This document shows positions 43,302-51,137 of a stretch of 64,000 nt of DNA, piece by piece. Each line of letters opens with the position of its first letter. Position 1 is the stretch's first letter. This DNA is from UBA12191 sp964422295 (GTDB lineage: Bacteria > Planctomycetota > UBA8108 > UBA1146), in NCBI GenBank assembly GCA_964422295.1, contig CAYRAM010000001.1, forward strand, positions 124,001-188,000, given 5' to 3'. Under the pieces are notes generated by a model, which saw only the letters and a program-made list of their open reading frames with translations, did not search any database and had not been told where the DNA came from. Made by a program: the position numbers and the translations under genes.

Positions 43302-44387
43302 TTATCGACTTGCAGGATCCCTGCAGAGGTCAAAGGCGAGGAGTGCAAAATGGGTGGCAGCATGACTGATGAAGTGATGACCATCTCTCTTGGGGGATCG
43401 GGTAAACCAGCGGCCACTCTCACGCTGCTGCCGTCGGAGCCAATTGAGGCCCTTTTTGATGACGGGATGTTTCGCAGAGACTCCGCTATTTCTGAGGAAA
43501 AATACGGAGAAGGCCGTTGCATAGGCATCGCTGGGGAGATCTGCGACCTCATCCGTTGAACGTTTCCATCGGGAAGCCCCTAGGTCGACCAGACGCCAGC
43601 CTCCATCGGTGCGCTGTTTGGTGAGCAACTCCCTTTGCCAAGAGCGCTTTTGGGCTTTGCTCACCCAACCTCGCCAGCGGGATTCTGCCCACAGCAGCAT
43701 CCCCTTGTGATGCAGGTTTTCCGGGGGATTTTTCTGGAGCCATCTTTTCAGTTTGGCGATTCCCTGGAGGGTGCGGGCAGATTTTCGCTCAGATTCAGGA
43801 AGGTAGCTCAGCGCAACTGTCACCAATGAGACTCCAAAGTGATCATCCGATTCGAAGGGGGGCCACCCACACTTGAGCCACTGGGACCAAGCTCCATCTT
43901 CGTCTTGCAGAGTCCAGATGTGATCAAGGGATGCGCGAGTTGTTTCCGAGAGATTGCCTTCGGTGAGAATATCACTGATCGTCAGAAAAGCGGCGGTGGC
44001 GACCTTGCCCTCCACCGAACCGTGCTGGCGTGAAGGGGGTTGCTGATCGATGACGTATCTGTGCAGATATTCCTTGGCGAAATCTCTGGTGCGCTGGTTG
44101 CCGGCAGATTGAGGTGCGAGGTGGGCAGCGGTGATCAGGTGGAGCCCATTGGTGTGGCAGGTGACACAGTTGCGCTTCTGTGCCCACTGATCTGCGACCG
44201 TCTGTGAAAATTTAAGGGCTGCTGCGAGAGAAAATTCCTTTCGCAGTGACTCTTTGGCATCGTTGGGTGCCAGCGTCTCTCCGGGCTGTGGCGAATCATC
44301 CTTGGCGAAGGAGGGGGGGATCAATCCCACCGCCAAGATCCCCAAGATCAGGGCCAACACAGCAAGTTGCAGGGGGGATCTCAACAT
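43302..44387 (-). CDS. Squalene-cyclase/prenyltransferase-like protein with CxxCH haem site
   Basis: 361 residues, ATG 44387, three bases after the acyltransferase stop. Signal peptide LAVLALILGILAVGLIPPSF. At about residue 75 there is CVTCH, the haem c attachment motif. The remaining residues show alpha/alpha-barrel repeats of the terpene-cyclase and prenyltransferase kind with QW-like turns: DEDGAWSQWL, TDGGWRLVDL, RQQRESGRW. The catalytic DxDD of squalene-hopene cyclases is not seen. Inference: an exported c-type-cytochrome-like protein with a cyclase-like scaffold, a type found in planctomycetes; its role is unknown. Confidence 0.75.
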   Translation of the reverse strand: MLRSPLQLAVLALILGILAVGLIPPSFAKDDSPQPGETLAPNDAKESLRKEFSLAAALKFSQTVADQWAQKRNCVTCHTNGLHLITAAHLAPQSAGNQRTRDFAKEYLHRYVIDQQPPSRQHGSVEGKVATAAFLTISDILTEGNLSETTRASLDHIWTLQDEDGAWSQWLKCGWPPFESDDHFGVSLVTVALSYLPESERKSARTLQGIAKLKRWLQKNPPENLHHKGMLLWAESRWRGWVSKAQKRSWQRELLTKQRTDGGWRLVDLGASRWKRSTDEVADLPSDAYATAFSVFFLRNSGVSAKHPVIKKGLNWLRRQQRESGRWFTRSPKRDGHHFISHAATHFALLAFDLCRDPASR

Positions 44388-44390
44388 CTT

Positions 44391-45593
44391 TTAACCTTTC
44401 CCAAATTCCAGATGCTCGATACCCAGGGTCGCTTCCAATCGGGCTTCCAACTGATCCATCAGGGACACCGAATCAGGGGCTTCCTTTTCAGAAGGAACTT
44501 CCAGCGGATCACAAACGGTCAAAATCACTGACCTCGGGGCATATCGCCGGGCGGTTCCGGTGAAATCTTCCTCCAGACGCTCCACCGTTTCGAGGAATCG
44601 GTCGGGGGGCGCATCTTCTGAGAGGTACCCCCGGGGATAGAGGGAGAGTTTTTGTGCCAGTTCAAGGATCCGAAACTGATGCCAACGGCGTTCCCTTTCC
44701 TCATCTTCAATCTCTCCACTGACCATTCCCTTGAGGATCGCCGATCGAAGATCCTTGCCACGTCGGACGACATCTCCATCCTGAGGGCCGGAGAGCCATT
44801 CTTCCTCCAAGGGGTGGAGCAGGTGATCGATCAGGCGGGTGGAGCGTTCAAAGAGATCTCCCGACTGGACCTCGCCGAGGAACTCGATCTCTTTCAGACC
44901 GAGCAGCGCGCGAGCCACCTTTCGAACCCGCTCCAGCATCGGCAGCCGGGTTTGCGGCTTCCACGAGAGACGCTCTTCCATCTCTTGCAGTGCCGGCTCG
45001 ATCGATTCTTCGATGGACGATTCCAGGTGGTAGCGGAGGGCCAGGGGGAAGAGCAGGACTTTACCTCCATCCGCCTTGGCTTTCTTGCGAGCCGCACCTC
45101 GTGCGATCGTGGCGATCCCATCCATCAAGGGGCTGAGGAGATCGTTGGTACGGGTCACTGCGCCTTCGGGAAAGATGACCAGAGGGCGCTCCCCCGATTC
45201 CAGCATCTCCATAGCAAACTGCAGCGAAGAGCGATCCATGCCCTCTCGATAGATGCTGAATGCACCCATTGAGCGGATCAGGAATCTCTGCAATGCGCCT
45301 TCCATGAATAGATGCCAACTCGCCATGACATAAAAGAGGGATCCGGTCGCCTGGGACAGGTGAAACAGAGTCATCGGATCTGCAGGGTGGGGGTGATTGG
45401 GTGTGATCAGGATGCCGTGACCTGCAGCACGTGCCTCCCGAATCTTCTCCTGTCCCAAAACTTTGGCAGAGGTGATGCCATAGGTGCGATCCAGGGTGCG
45501 CGGCAAAAGAAGTTGGCCTAGCATCCGTGGCAGTAATCTGCCCCGGTGCGGGGGGACGAACTGATACGGTTGATCGACGACCACACGGCTCAT
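44391..45593 (-). CDS. PlsC-type 1-acyl-glycerol-phosphate acyltransferase
   Basis: 400 residues, ATG 45593 overlapping the previous stop by four bases. Acyltransferase motif I is NHPHPADPM (the H-x4-D pair), motif II includes FSIYREGMDRSS and motif III is IFPEGAVTRTNDL. The N-terminal half therefore looks like an active lysophosphatidic or related glycerol acyltransferase. The C-terminal ~180 residues are charged, helical and not a standard PlsC tail. Two TM helices are not obvious, so membrane attachment may be peripheral. Substrate cannot be told. Confidence 0.85.
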   Translation of the reverse strand: MSRVVVDQPYQFVPPHRGRLLPRMLGQLLLPRTLDRTYGITSAKVLGQEKIREARAAGHGILITPNHPHPADPMTLFHLSQATGSLFYVMASWHLFMEGALQRFLIRSMGAFSIYREGMDRSSLQFAMEMLESGERPLVIFPEGAVTRTNDLLSPLMDGIATIARGAARKKAKADGGKVLLFPLALRYHLESSIEESIEPALQEMEERLSWKPQTRLPMLERVRKVARALLGLKEIEFLGEVQSGDLFERSTRLIDHLLHPLEEEWLSGPQDGDVVRRGKDLRSAILKGMVSGEIEDEERERRWHQFRILELAQKLSLYPRGYLSEDAPPDRFLETVERLEEDFTGTARRYAPRSVILTVCDPLEVPSEKEAPDSVSLMDQLEARLEATLGIEHLEFGKG

Positions 45594-46027
45594 TCAGCAG
45601 ATTCCTCAGCAGTGGATTTTCCGCTTCTCCTCTTCTCTTCCAATATCCCTGCTCCATAAGCGACGATGAGATAGAAAGGTGTTTCGGCCCAAGTCCAAGA
45701 GGGAAGGGGGATCATCATTTGATTCAAGATGCCGCCGATCATCGACAGTACGCCGATCGTCATTGCCATGCGCATCGGATAGCCAGGTGCCAAGCGAGCC
45801 GCGAGCCAGCCTCCAAAAAACGCCTGGCCGAGGTGGGCAAGGATCACGAGTACAAATGCTGAAGCCGGCAGGGATGAAAGGTATATTTTTGTGGCCTCGG
45901 CGTCGGTCCAATCGAATCCTTCTGGCGGAGGAAAGTAATCCATGTTGACCCCAACCAGATCCAAGTTGATTTTCAATCCCAGGTAGAGGCCGATCACCAG
46001 CGCACCGAACATTTTCAAATAAAACAT
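45590..46027 (-). CDS. Small multi-pass membrane protein, unknown
   Basis: 145 residues with about four hydrophobic helices: FGALVIGLYLGLKINL, SAFVLVILAHLGQAFFGGWL, AMTIGVLSMIGGILNQMMIP and ETPFYLIVAYGAGILE. The N-terminal Gly-rich helix and the conserved-looking LGQAFFGGWLAARL suggest a transport- or flippase-like small membrane protein. No family is recognised. It overlaps the PlsC-type gene by four bases, implying a membrane lipid context. Confidence 0.7.
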   Translation of the reverse strand: MFYLKMFGALVIGLYLGLKINLDLVGVNMDYFPPPEGFDWTDAEATKIYLSSLPASAFVLVILAHLGQAFFGGWLAARLAPGYPMRMAMTIGVLSMIGGILNQMMIPLPSWTWAETPFYLIVAYGAGILEEKRRSGKSTAEESAE

Positions 46028-46041
46028 CTTGTCTCCTCAGT

Positions 46042-46440
46042 TTATTTCAGTGGATTAAAGGGAGCCAATGGGTCGCGCCCCTGTGCCGGATCCAGCAGAA
46101 TTTGGGAATCACTGATTTCAGAGAGCACTCCATCGATGTTGATCATCTCTCCGACCTTGACCTCTTGGGCCATCGCCTGAAATTTTCCGTAATGACAACG
46201 AATATTGCCCTCAAGGATGATCCAGCAGGATTTGGGGTCTGAGGTGTCGGTGCTTGTAACTTTGCCACGGACCGTGATTTTCTTGCCGATGAAAGGGGTT
46301 CCTTTCTCCCTCAGATCCTCTGCCAAGACTTGAACTGCCGGATCGGAGTAATCCATCTTCCAACCGGTGCATCCGCAGAGAAGGGCCAGAATCAAAGAAA
46401 GGAACAGATTAGAAAGGAACAGATTAGAACTGAGTCCCAC
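46042..46440 (-). CDS. OB-fold lipoprotein, unknown function
   Basis: 132 residues from GTG 46440, chosen for AGGAAGG upstream and a cleaner signal peptide; TTG 46470 is the alternative. Lipobox LLCGC makes it a lipoprotein. The mature part has an OB-fold nucleic-acid-binding-like pattern: FIGKKITVRGKVTSTDTSDP, CWIILEGNIRCHYGK, KVGEMINIDGVLSEISDSQ. Such tRNA_anti-like domains occur in exported proteins of unknown role. The signal peptide carries a duplicated SNLFL. It heads the minus-strand block with the membrane protein and acyltransferase. Confidence 0.65.
   Translation of the reverse strand: MGLSSNLFLSNLFLSLILALLCGCTGWKMDYSDPAVQVLAEDLREKGTPFIGKKITVRGKVTSTDTSDPKSCWIILEGNIRCHYGKFQAMAQEVKVGEMINIDGVLSEISDSQILLDPAQGRDPLAPFNPLK
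46396..46425. repeat. In-frame 15-nt duplication within a lipoprotein signal peptide
   Basis: AGAAAGGAACAGATT (plus strand) is present twice, 46396-46410 and 46411-46425, exactly side by side. In the minus-strand gene it encodes SNLFL twice, so it lengthens the hydrophobic core of the signal peptide by five residues without breaking the frame. Confidence 0.6.
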
Positions 46441-46592
46441 GGAACAACACCCTTCCTGTGAATGGATCAACCCTTGAAAGGATAAGGGGCCTGCGCACTT
46501 GGGAACAGGGAAGAATTGAATGGGAGTTGTTTCTTGGTTCAGTAAGGTGAGCAGGGAGATGAGGCCGTCGGCTGGAATTTGGGGGTGGACGC

Positions 46593-47225
46593 ATGGATTT
46601 TGCGGACCTGGTGAAAGCCTTTGGGGCGTTCTTTGCGATTATGAACCCCTTTGTGAATTTGCCGATCTTTCTCGCATTGACGGCGGGACTCACCGTTGGC
46701 CAGCAGCGCACACTTGCGATCAAGATCACGATATTTTCCGCACTGATGTGTGCGGCGATCCTCTTTAGCGGTCAAAGCGTGCTCAATTTCTTTGGCATCA
46801 CCGTCGATGAGTTTCGCATTGCAGGTGGATTGGTGTTGGCCCACATCGCTTGGTCGATGCTCAATGGCAGTGGCATCTCATCCCACCATGGCAACGATCA
46901 GGAACAGGAGCACATACAAGATCTCACCAGCCTCGCTTTTTATCCGATCACCTTTCCGATGATCGTCGGGCCCGGCACGATTGCGACCCTGATCATCTAC
47001 GCCGGTCGCTCCAGCGGCGCTGAATCCCTGGTCGAGATCGGTGGAGTGGTGGGGATCATCCTTTCTCTTCTATTTGTGGTGCTCTTTTTTGCGTCCTTCT
47101 TCGGCAAAATCCTCAGTGACACGATGCGGGTCATCATGACCCGTCTGATGGGCATGGTATTGCTCGCCATCGCCATCGAGATGATCGCCGACGGGGCCAA
47201 GGCGGTCCTGCCCGGACTGGCCTGA
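46593..47225 (+). CDS. MarC family integral membrane protein
   Basis: 210 residues, six predicted transmembrane helices, the typical MarC size. Family segments: GAFFAIMNPFVNLPIFLALT near the start, DLTSLAFYPITFPMIVGPGT in the middle and MTRLMGMVLLAIAIEMIADG at the end, with the internal symmetry of the family. Family knowledge: MarC proteins are of unknown function and were wrongly linked to antibiotic resistance. It is alone on the plus strand between divergent minus-strand genes. The ATG at 46593 has no strong ribosome binding site. Confidence 0.9.
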   Translation: MDFADLVKAFGAFFAIMNPFVNLPIFLALTAGLTVGQQRTLAIKITIFSALMCAAILFSGQSVLNFFGITVDEFRIAGGLVLAHIAWSMLNGSGISSHHGNDQEQEHIQDLTSLAFYPITFPMIVGPGTIATLIIYAGRSSGAESLVEIGGVVGIILSLLFVVLFFASFFGKILSDTMRVIMTRLMGMVLLAIAIEMIADGAKAVLPGLA

Positions 47226-47322
47226 GAATCCCGCCCAAATGAAAACCCTGGCACCTTGGGTGGCCTGGGCAGCGGCAGGATGGGGCAGATTGCGAGGTTC
47301 TTCAGCTAAGAGGTCACCGATC

Positions 47323-48120
47323 TCACTCCAGGAAGAGGTCCGACATCACCGGTCGGTGATCGGAGGCGCTTGATTCCGGAATGACCGATGCGGACGCGGG
47401 CACCCATGCACTGGGAGGGCCAGTGAGGATGTAATCGATTTCGATCGTCGGTTGGTCGGCCGGAAATGTTGCTGCGGAATCTTCAGGCTTTTTCGCATCC
47501 CTGCCGAGCTTCCGGAAGGCCTTCATGGTGCGTGAACCCGGGACATCGTTGAAGTCGCCGAAGACGATCCACGCTGTCTCGAGGGCCTCGATCCGGCGGA
47601 TGGTCTCAAGGGCCTGCAAGTATCGGAACCCATCATCTTTGACCCAATCGAAATGGACTGCGATAGCGGTGATCACCTTCCCAGAATCTGTCCGGATGCG
47701 GGTGGCCAGTGCGACACGGGGTTCATGGCCATCGGGCAGGCGCCAGGATTCATGGGACTGAATCGGTTGCCGGGAGAGGATCGCAAGTCCGTAGCGTCCG
47801 CCCTGGAAATCCATGAACGCACCGAATGCCGCATGCATGTCGAGCCGTTCGGCCAGCCATAAAGCCTGATCGACATCACCGCTTCGGCGTGCCTGATCGT
47901 CCACTTCCTGCAGGGCGATGATGTCGGCACCGAGCGACTCCAGGGTGGTCGCGGTTCTTTCGAGATCCAGGGTGCCATCCATGCCTAGACCGTGTTTGAT
48001 GTTGTATGTCGCCACTCGAATCGGCGCAGAGGCATCCGAGGACGAAACGTGGCTTCCCGCCAGGGAGGAACAGCCTGCAAGCACACCCGAGATCAGTATG
48101 AAGGGGAGAGCGCTTCTCAT
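47323..48120 (-). CDS. Exported endonuclease/exonuclease/phosphatase family lipoprotein
   Basis: 265 residues; ATG 48120 opens a lipoprotein signal peptide with lipobox VLAGC. The catalytic fold motifs are present: RVATYNIKHGLG (Asn of motif 1), ALQEVDDQA (Glu), ITAIAVHFDW (His), VFGDFNDVPGS (Asp/Asn) and SDHRPVMSDL (final Asp-His). Thus it should be a Mg-dependent phosphodiesterase or phosphatase outside the cytoplasm. Substrate, whether DNA, phospholipid or inositol phosphate, cannot be inferred. Confidence 0.9.
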   Translation of the reverse strand: MRSALPFILISGVLAGCSSLAGSHVSSSDASAPIRVATYNIKHGLGMDGTLDLERTATTLESLGADIIALQEVDDQARRSGDVDQALWLAERLDMHAAFGAFMDFQGGRYGLAILSRQPIQSHESWRLPDGHEPRVALATRIRTDSGKVITAIAVHFDWVKDDGFRYLQALETIRRIEALETAWIVFGDFNDVPGSRTMKAFRKLGRDAKKPEDSAATFPADQPTIEIDYILTGPPSAWVPASASVIPESSASDHRPVMSDLFLE

Positions 48121-48245
48121 TGCAGGCGCAGTTTACACAGGATCATCCCATGCCGTAACTGAGGACCCCCCTTGCCTGCAGGTGAATCTGCTGATCGTTA
48201 TGCTACTGGGGGGACGATAGGGGCTCACTCGATCAAAAGCGGGGA

Positions 48246-50540
48246 TTATTTGGTGATGACTCCTTCGGTGCAGACCAACAGTTCCTGGTGTGCTTGCGAG
48301 TCCTTTACGAACTTGTTTTCCTCCACATATCCGAGCGCTTTTTTACCGTCGTTGCACTGGGCATGGGGGTTGGCACCGCGGTCGAGGAGTATTTGAATGA
48401 TGGCCGGATTGCTGTTGCAGCATGCGGCGACCATCAACGGAGTCATCCCCTGTTGATTTGTTGATTCAATGTTTGCTCCATGGTCAAGCATCAATGCGAG
48501 GATTTCAGGATTGGTGTTTTTGTATGCGGCTATGAGGAGTGGGTCCCAACCCTCCTGATTGCGAAAGTCCATCTTCGGAAATTTGCTCAAGAGCCGTTTT
48601 GTCACTTCCACTGAAGTGTTGCCGTAGGCTGCGATCATCAAGGGGTTCCAGCCAGATCCATTCAGTAAAGAAGCATCGAGATCGGAGCTGAACAGGAAAT
48701 CGACGATCTGTGGGTGGTGTGAATTTGCGGCGGCATACATCAGCGCAGTTTCACCCGCTTCGTCCTGGGCATTCAAATCCGCACCTTTTTCAAGGAGGAG
48801 TTCCAGGACACCGGGATGGGACGAGTGGCTCGCTGCCAACATCAATGCGGTGGCCCCTGAGTGGTTGCGGGCATCGACGTCAGCACCATTGTCGATCAGG
48901 GAGTGCAGAACTTCCACGTTGGAATTATGATGCGCAGCGATCATCAGTGGGGTCCAACCGTCTTCATCCCGAGCATCCATCTTCGCTCCCCTTTTCAGGA
49001 GCAGATCGATCAACCATGGCTCGCCAGAGTTGCTGGCCGCATACATCATCGGTGTCCAGCCGTTGGCGTCCTTGGTTTCGATATCGACGTCATTTTCCAG
49101 AAGCAAGTCGAGGATGGCTGTCACGCCCGTTTTTATCTCTTCTTCTTTTTGCTGAGCCTCTTGGATTCGTTTTTCTGAGCGCTCTTTGGCTTGGTCGAGG
49201 ATTTCTTTTGCTTTGTCATCATCCGCGACTTGCGCCTTCAATTGTGCTCTTTCCAGAGCTCGTTTCGCATTCCTTTGGGCATATTTCACCGTTGGTTTTC
49301 TTGTTGTGATCAGCGTAACCAGGATAGGCGGTTCCCCAGCAAGGGTTGCTAAGTTTGGATCGACGCCACGATCGAGGAGCATCTTTGCAAATTCTCCATG
49401 CAACCTGTTGCATGCAACATGAAGGGGGGACCAGCCATTTTTGTTGACTGAGGTGGGATCAGCCCCCGATTCGATGAGCGCTATTCCAATTTCAGGATTG
49501 ACTCGATACTTTGCGGCGAGGTGCAGAGAACTGTATCCCGCTTTTGTTCCAGCATTGACGTCCGCCCCCGCCTCAAGAAGGATTTTGATAATCGCGGGAT
49601 CAACATTTTTTGATACTCCCCGCTGCAGAGCCGTAAGATCTTGTCGGTCAGGGGCGTCGACCTCTGCGCCATGGCTGATGAGGAGACGGATGACTTCCGG
49701 ATCTGCGGGTCGGTTTTCTTTTTCCGCATTTGGCTCGCGATGAGTTGCATACCGTTGAAACTTGAAGCGGCCGTTCCGATCACCCAATGCAAGGGTGAGA
49801 AGAGGGGAGATTTCACGAGAGCCTTCCTTGTACACCTCATTGACGTTTGACCCCGATTCAATCAAAGCTTTCACGAGATCAGCCGGGGCTCCGGTCTTGA
49901 TGGCATGCATGAGAGCGGTGGAGCCTTGGTCGTCCTTTAATGCGACGGGGGCTCCCCGTTCGATGAGCAATCGTGTGATCTCGCCGGAAGAGTTGTGTTT
50001 TGCTGCGAGATTCAAAGGATTTCTACCTGTTTGATACAGCCTGCCAGCACTGGCACCACCGTCGAGCAAGGTTTTCGTCAGTTCGGGTGAATCCAAAAGG
50101 ATTGCCTGTTCAATAGGGGTTCTCCGATGATCACCGGGGTCTTCGGTGTAAAGATGTACGCCATTTTCGATCAGCAATTTTGCGATCTCTGTGCGCGTAG
50201 AATCTCTTTCCTCGAAGTCCGGAGCCATGATGAGGTGAATCGCTCGCCCTCCCGTGGAACTCTTTGTATTCACATTGGCACCCGCCTGGATCAATCGTTC
50301 GATCACCTCCGGTTTGTAGGATCTGCTGACGGCAGTCAGTAAGGGGGTGTATCCGCGCGTGTCTTTGCCGTCAACTTCTGCACCCATCTGTATCAGTCCG
50401 GAAACGGCATTGACGTCATTGACGCCGTGAAGGTTCAGGGGGGTCTTCTTCGAAGGTTGCACGTCTGTACAGCCGATGAGGCAGATCAGTGGCGAAACCT
50501 GAAGCAGGGTGCAGAGCAGTGCCCGAACAAAAGTTGACAT
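48246..50540 (-). CDS. Ankyrin-repeat lipoprotein
   Basis: 764 residues from ATG 50540, preferred over 50564 since GGAGG lies six bases upstream. Lipobox LICLIGC gives a lipid anchor. The remainder is a near-continuous solenoid of about 17 ankyrin repeats (for example DARDEDGWTPLMIAAHHN, NAQDEAGETALMYAAANS and STNQQGMTPLMVAACCNS), broken by a charged coiled coil near residues 415-480 (KYAQRNAKRALERAQLKAQ). Ankyrins bind proteins and no enzymatic part is present. An exported ankyrin lipoprotein is unusual outside a few phyla. A solitary gene ahead of tRNA-Ala. Confidence 0.88.
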   Translation of the reverse strand: MSTFVRALLCTLLQVSPLICLIGCTDVQPSKKTPLNLHGVNDVNAVSGLIQMGAEVDGKDTRGYTPLLTAVSRSYKPEVIERLIQAGANVNTKSSTGGRAIHLIMAPDFEERDSTRTEIAKLLIENGVHLYTEDPGDHRRTPIEQAILLDSPELTKTLLDGGASAGRLYQTGRNPLNLAAKHNSSGEITRLLIERGAPVALKDDQGSTALMHAIKTGAPADLVKALIESGSNVNEVYKEGSREISPLLTLALGDRNGRFKFQRYATHREPNAEKENRPADPEVIRLLISHGAEVDAPDRQDLTALQRGVSKNVDPAIIKILLEAGADVNAGTKAGYSSLHLAAKYRVNPEIGIALIESGADPTSVNKNGWSPLHVACNRLHGEFAKMLLDRGVDPNLATLAGEPPILVTLITTRKPTVKYAQRNAKRALERAQLKAQVADDDKAKEILDQAKERSEKRIQEAQQKEEEIKTGVTAILDLLLENDVDIETKDANGWTPMMYAASNSGEPWLIDLLLKRGAKMDARDEDGWTPLMIAAHHNSNVEVLHSLIDNGADVDARNHSGATALMLAASHSSHPGVLELLLEKGADLNAQDEAGETALMYAAANSHHPQIVDFLFSSDLDASLLNGSGWNPLMIAAYGNTSVEVTKRLLSKFPKMDFRNQEGWDPLLIAAYKNTNPEILALMLDHGANIESTNQQGMTPLMVAACCNSNPAIIQILLDRGANPHAQCNDGKKALGYVEENKFVKDSQAHQELLVCTEGVITK

Positions 50541-50703
50541 CGAGAGCCTCCATTCCGCCTCCATCTTAGGCTACGTCCGTTTTCGGGGGAATATCCATGA
50601 TTCCCCCCTTCAACGAAAGACATCCGGGATGGGGATCGATTCGGACCGGGTCAGTGGTCATTTGAAACCGCGATGGATGGATCGAAGGAATGCGGAAGTG
50701 AAG

Positions 50704-50742
50704 AAAAAGTGTCCCCCAAGCAACCTGGAGGCCACTTGGGGG
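50704..50742 (-). terminator. Intrinsic terminator of tRNA-Ala
   Basis: On the minus strand CCCCCAAG (50742-50735) and CTTGGGGG (50720-50713) form a stem with a 14-nt loop, followed by a T5 run (50708-50704). It begins 13 bases past the tRNA CCA. Confidence 0.8.
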
Positions 50743-50755
50743 CAAGGCATCAAAT

Positions 50756-50831
50756 TGGTGGACCTGAGGGGGCTCGAACCCCTGACCTTCGCACTGCCAG
50801 TGCGACGCTCTCCCAGCTGAGCTACAGGCCC
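50756..50831 (-). tRNA. tRNA-Ala (anticodon GGC)
   Basis: 76 nt on the minus strand. GGGCCTG at 50831 pairs with CAGGTCC, followed by A and an encoded CCA at 50758-50756. D arm TAGCTCAGCTGGGAGAGC, anticodon stem TCGCA/TGCGA enclosing CTGGCAG (anticodon GGC), T loop GGTTCGAGCC. Reads GCC and GCU. Confidence 0.96.
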
Positions 50832-51137
50832 ATATTGAGATTGGGGAAGGGGGATTGCTCCAACGAAATTGGCCTTTGAGGGCTCCCTTGCCCAATCCCA
50901 AAGCATAGCCGTGGCGTGTCTTGCGTCAAGGGAACCGATTGTGAGGCGGCATGGGAGCACCTACGATCACGGGGTGGAGTGGGGATCTGACGGGGGCCTG
51001 GGAGGTTTCCGAACTCGGCATCTTCGAATCCCGCGGCGATCGGCAATCGGGGAAAATCGCGGCCTGCTCACAGGTGTTGGCAGATCGGTGCCGCCCCCAA
51101 AGCGATCCCGAACCAAAGTGATGGAATCGAGGCCCGA
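50832..51137. other. 306-base divergent intergenic region
   Basis: Lies between tRNA-Ala and the LeuRS-like gene, which point away from each other. It holds the tRNA promoter (50902-50929). No gene, repeat or structured RNA is seen in the rest; no clear promoter for the LeuRS-like gene was found by eye. Confidence 0.6.
50902..50929 (-). promoter_or_regulatory. Predicted sigma70 promoter of tRNA-Ala
   Basis: On the minus strand TTGACG (50929-50924) and TATGCT (50907-50902), spaced by 16 bases, 70 bases ahead of the tRNA 5' end. Close to the -35 and -10 consensus. Confidence 0.5.

Noticed and set aside
43302..44387. Calling it a squalene-hopene cyclase
   Set aside because: No DxDD motif and far too short (361 against over 600 residues).
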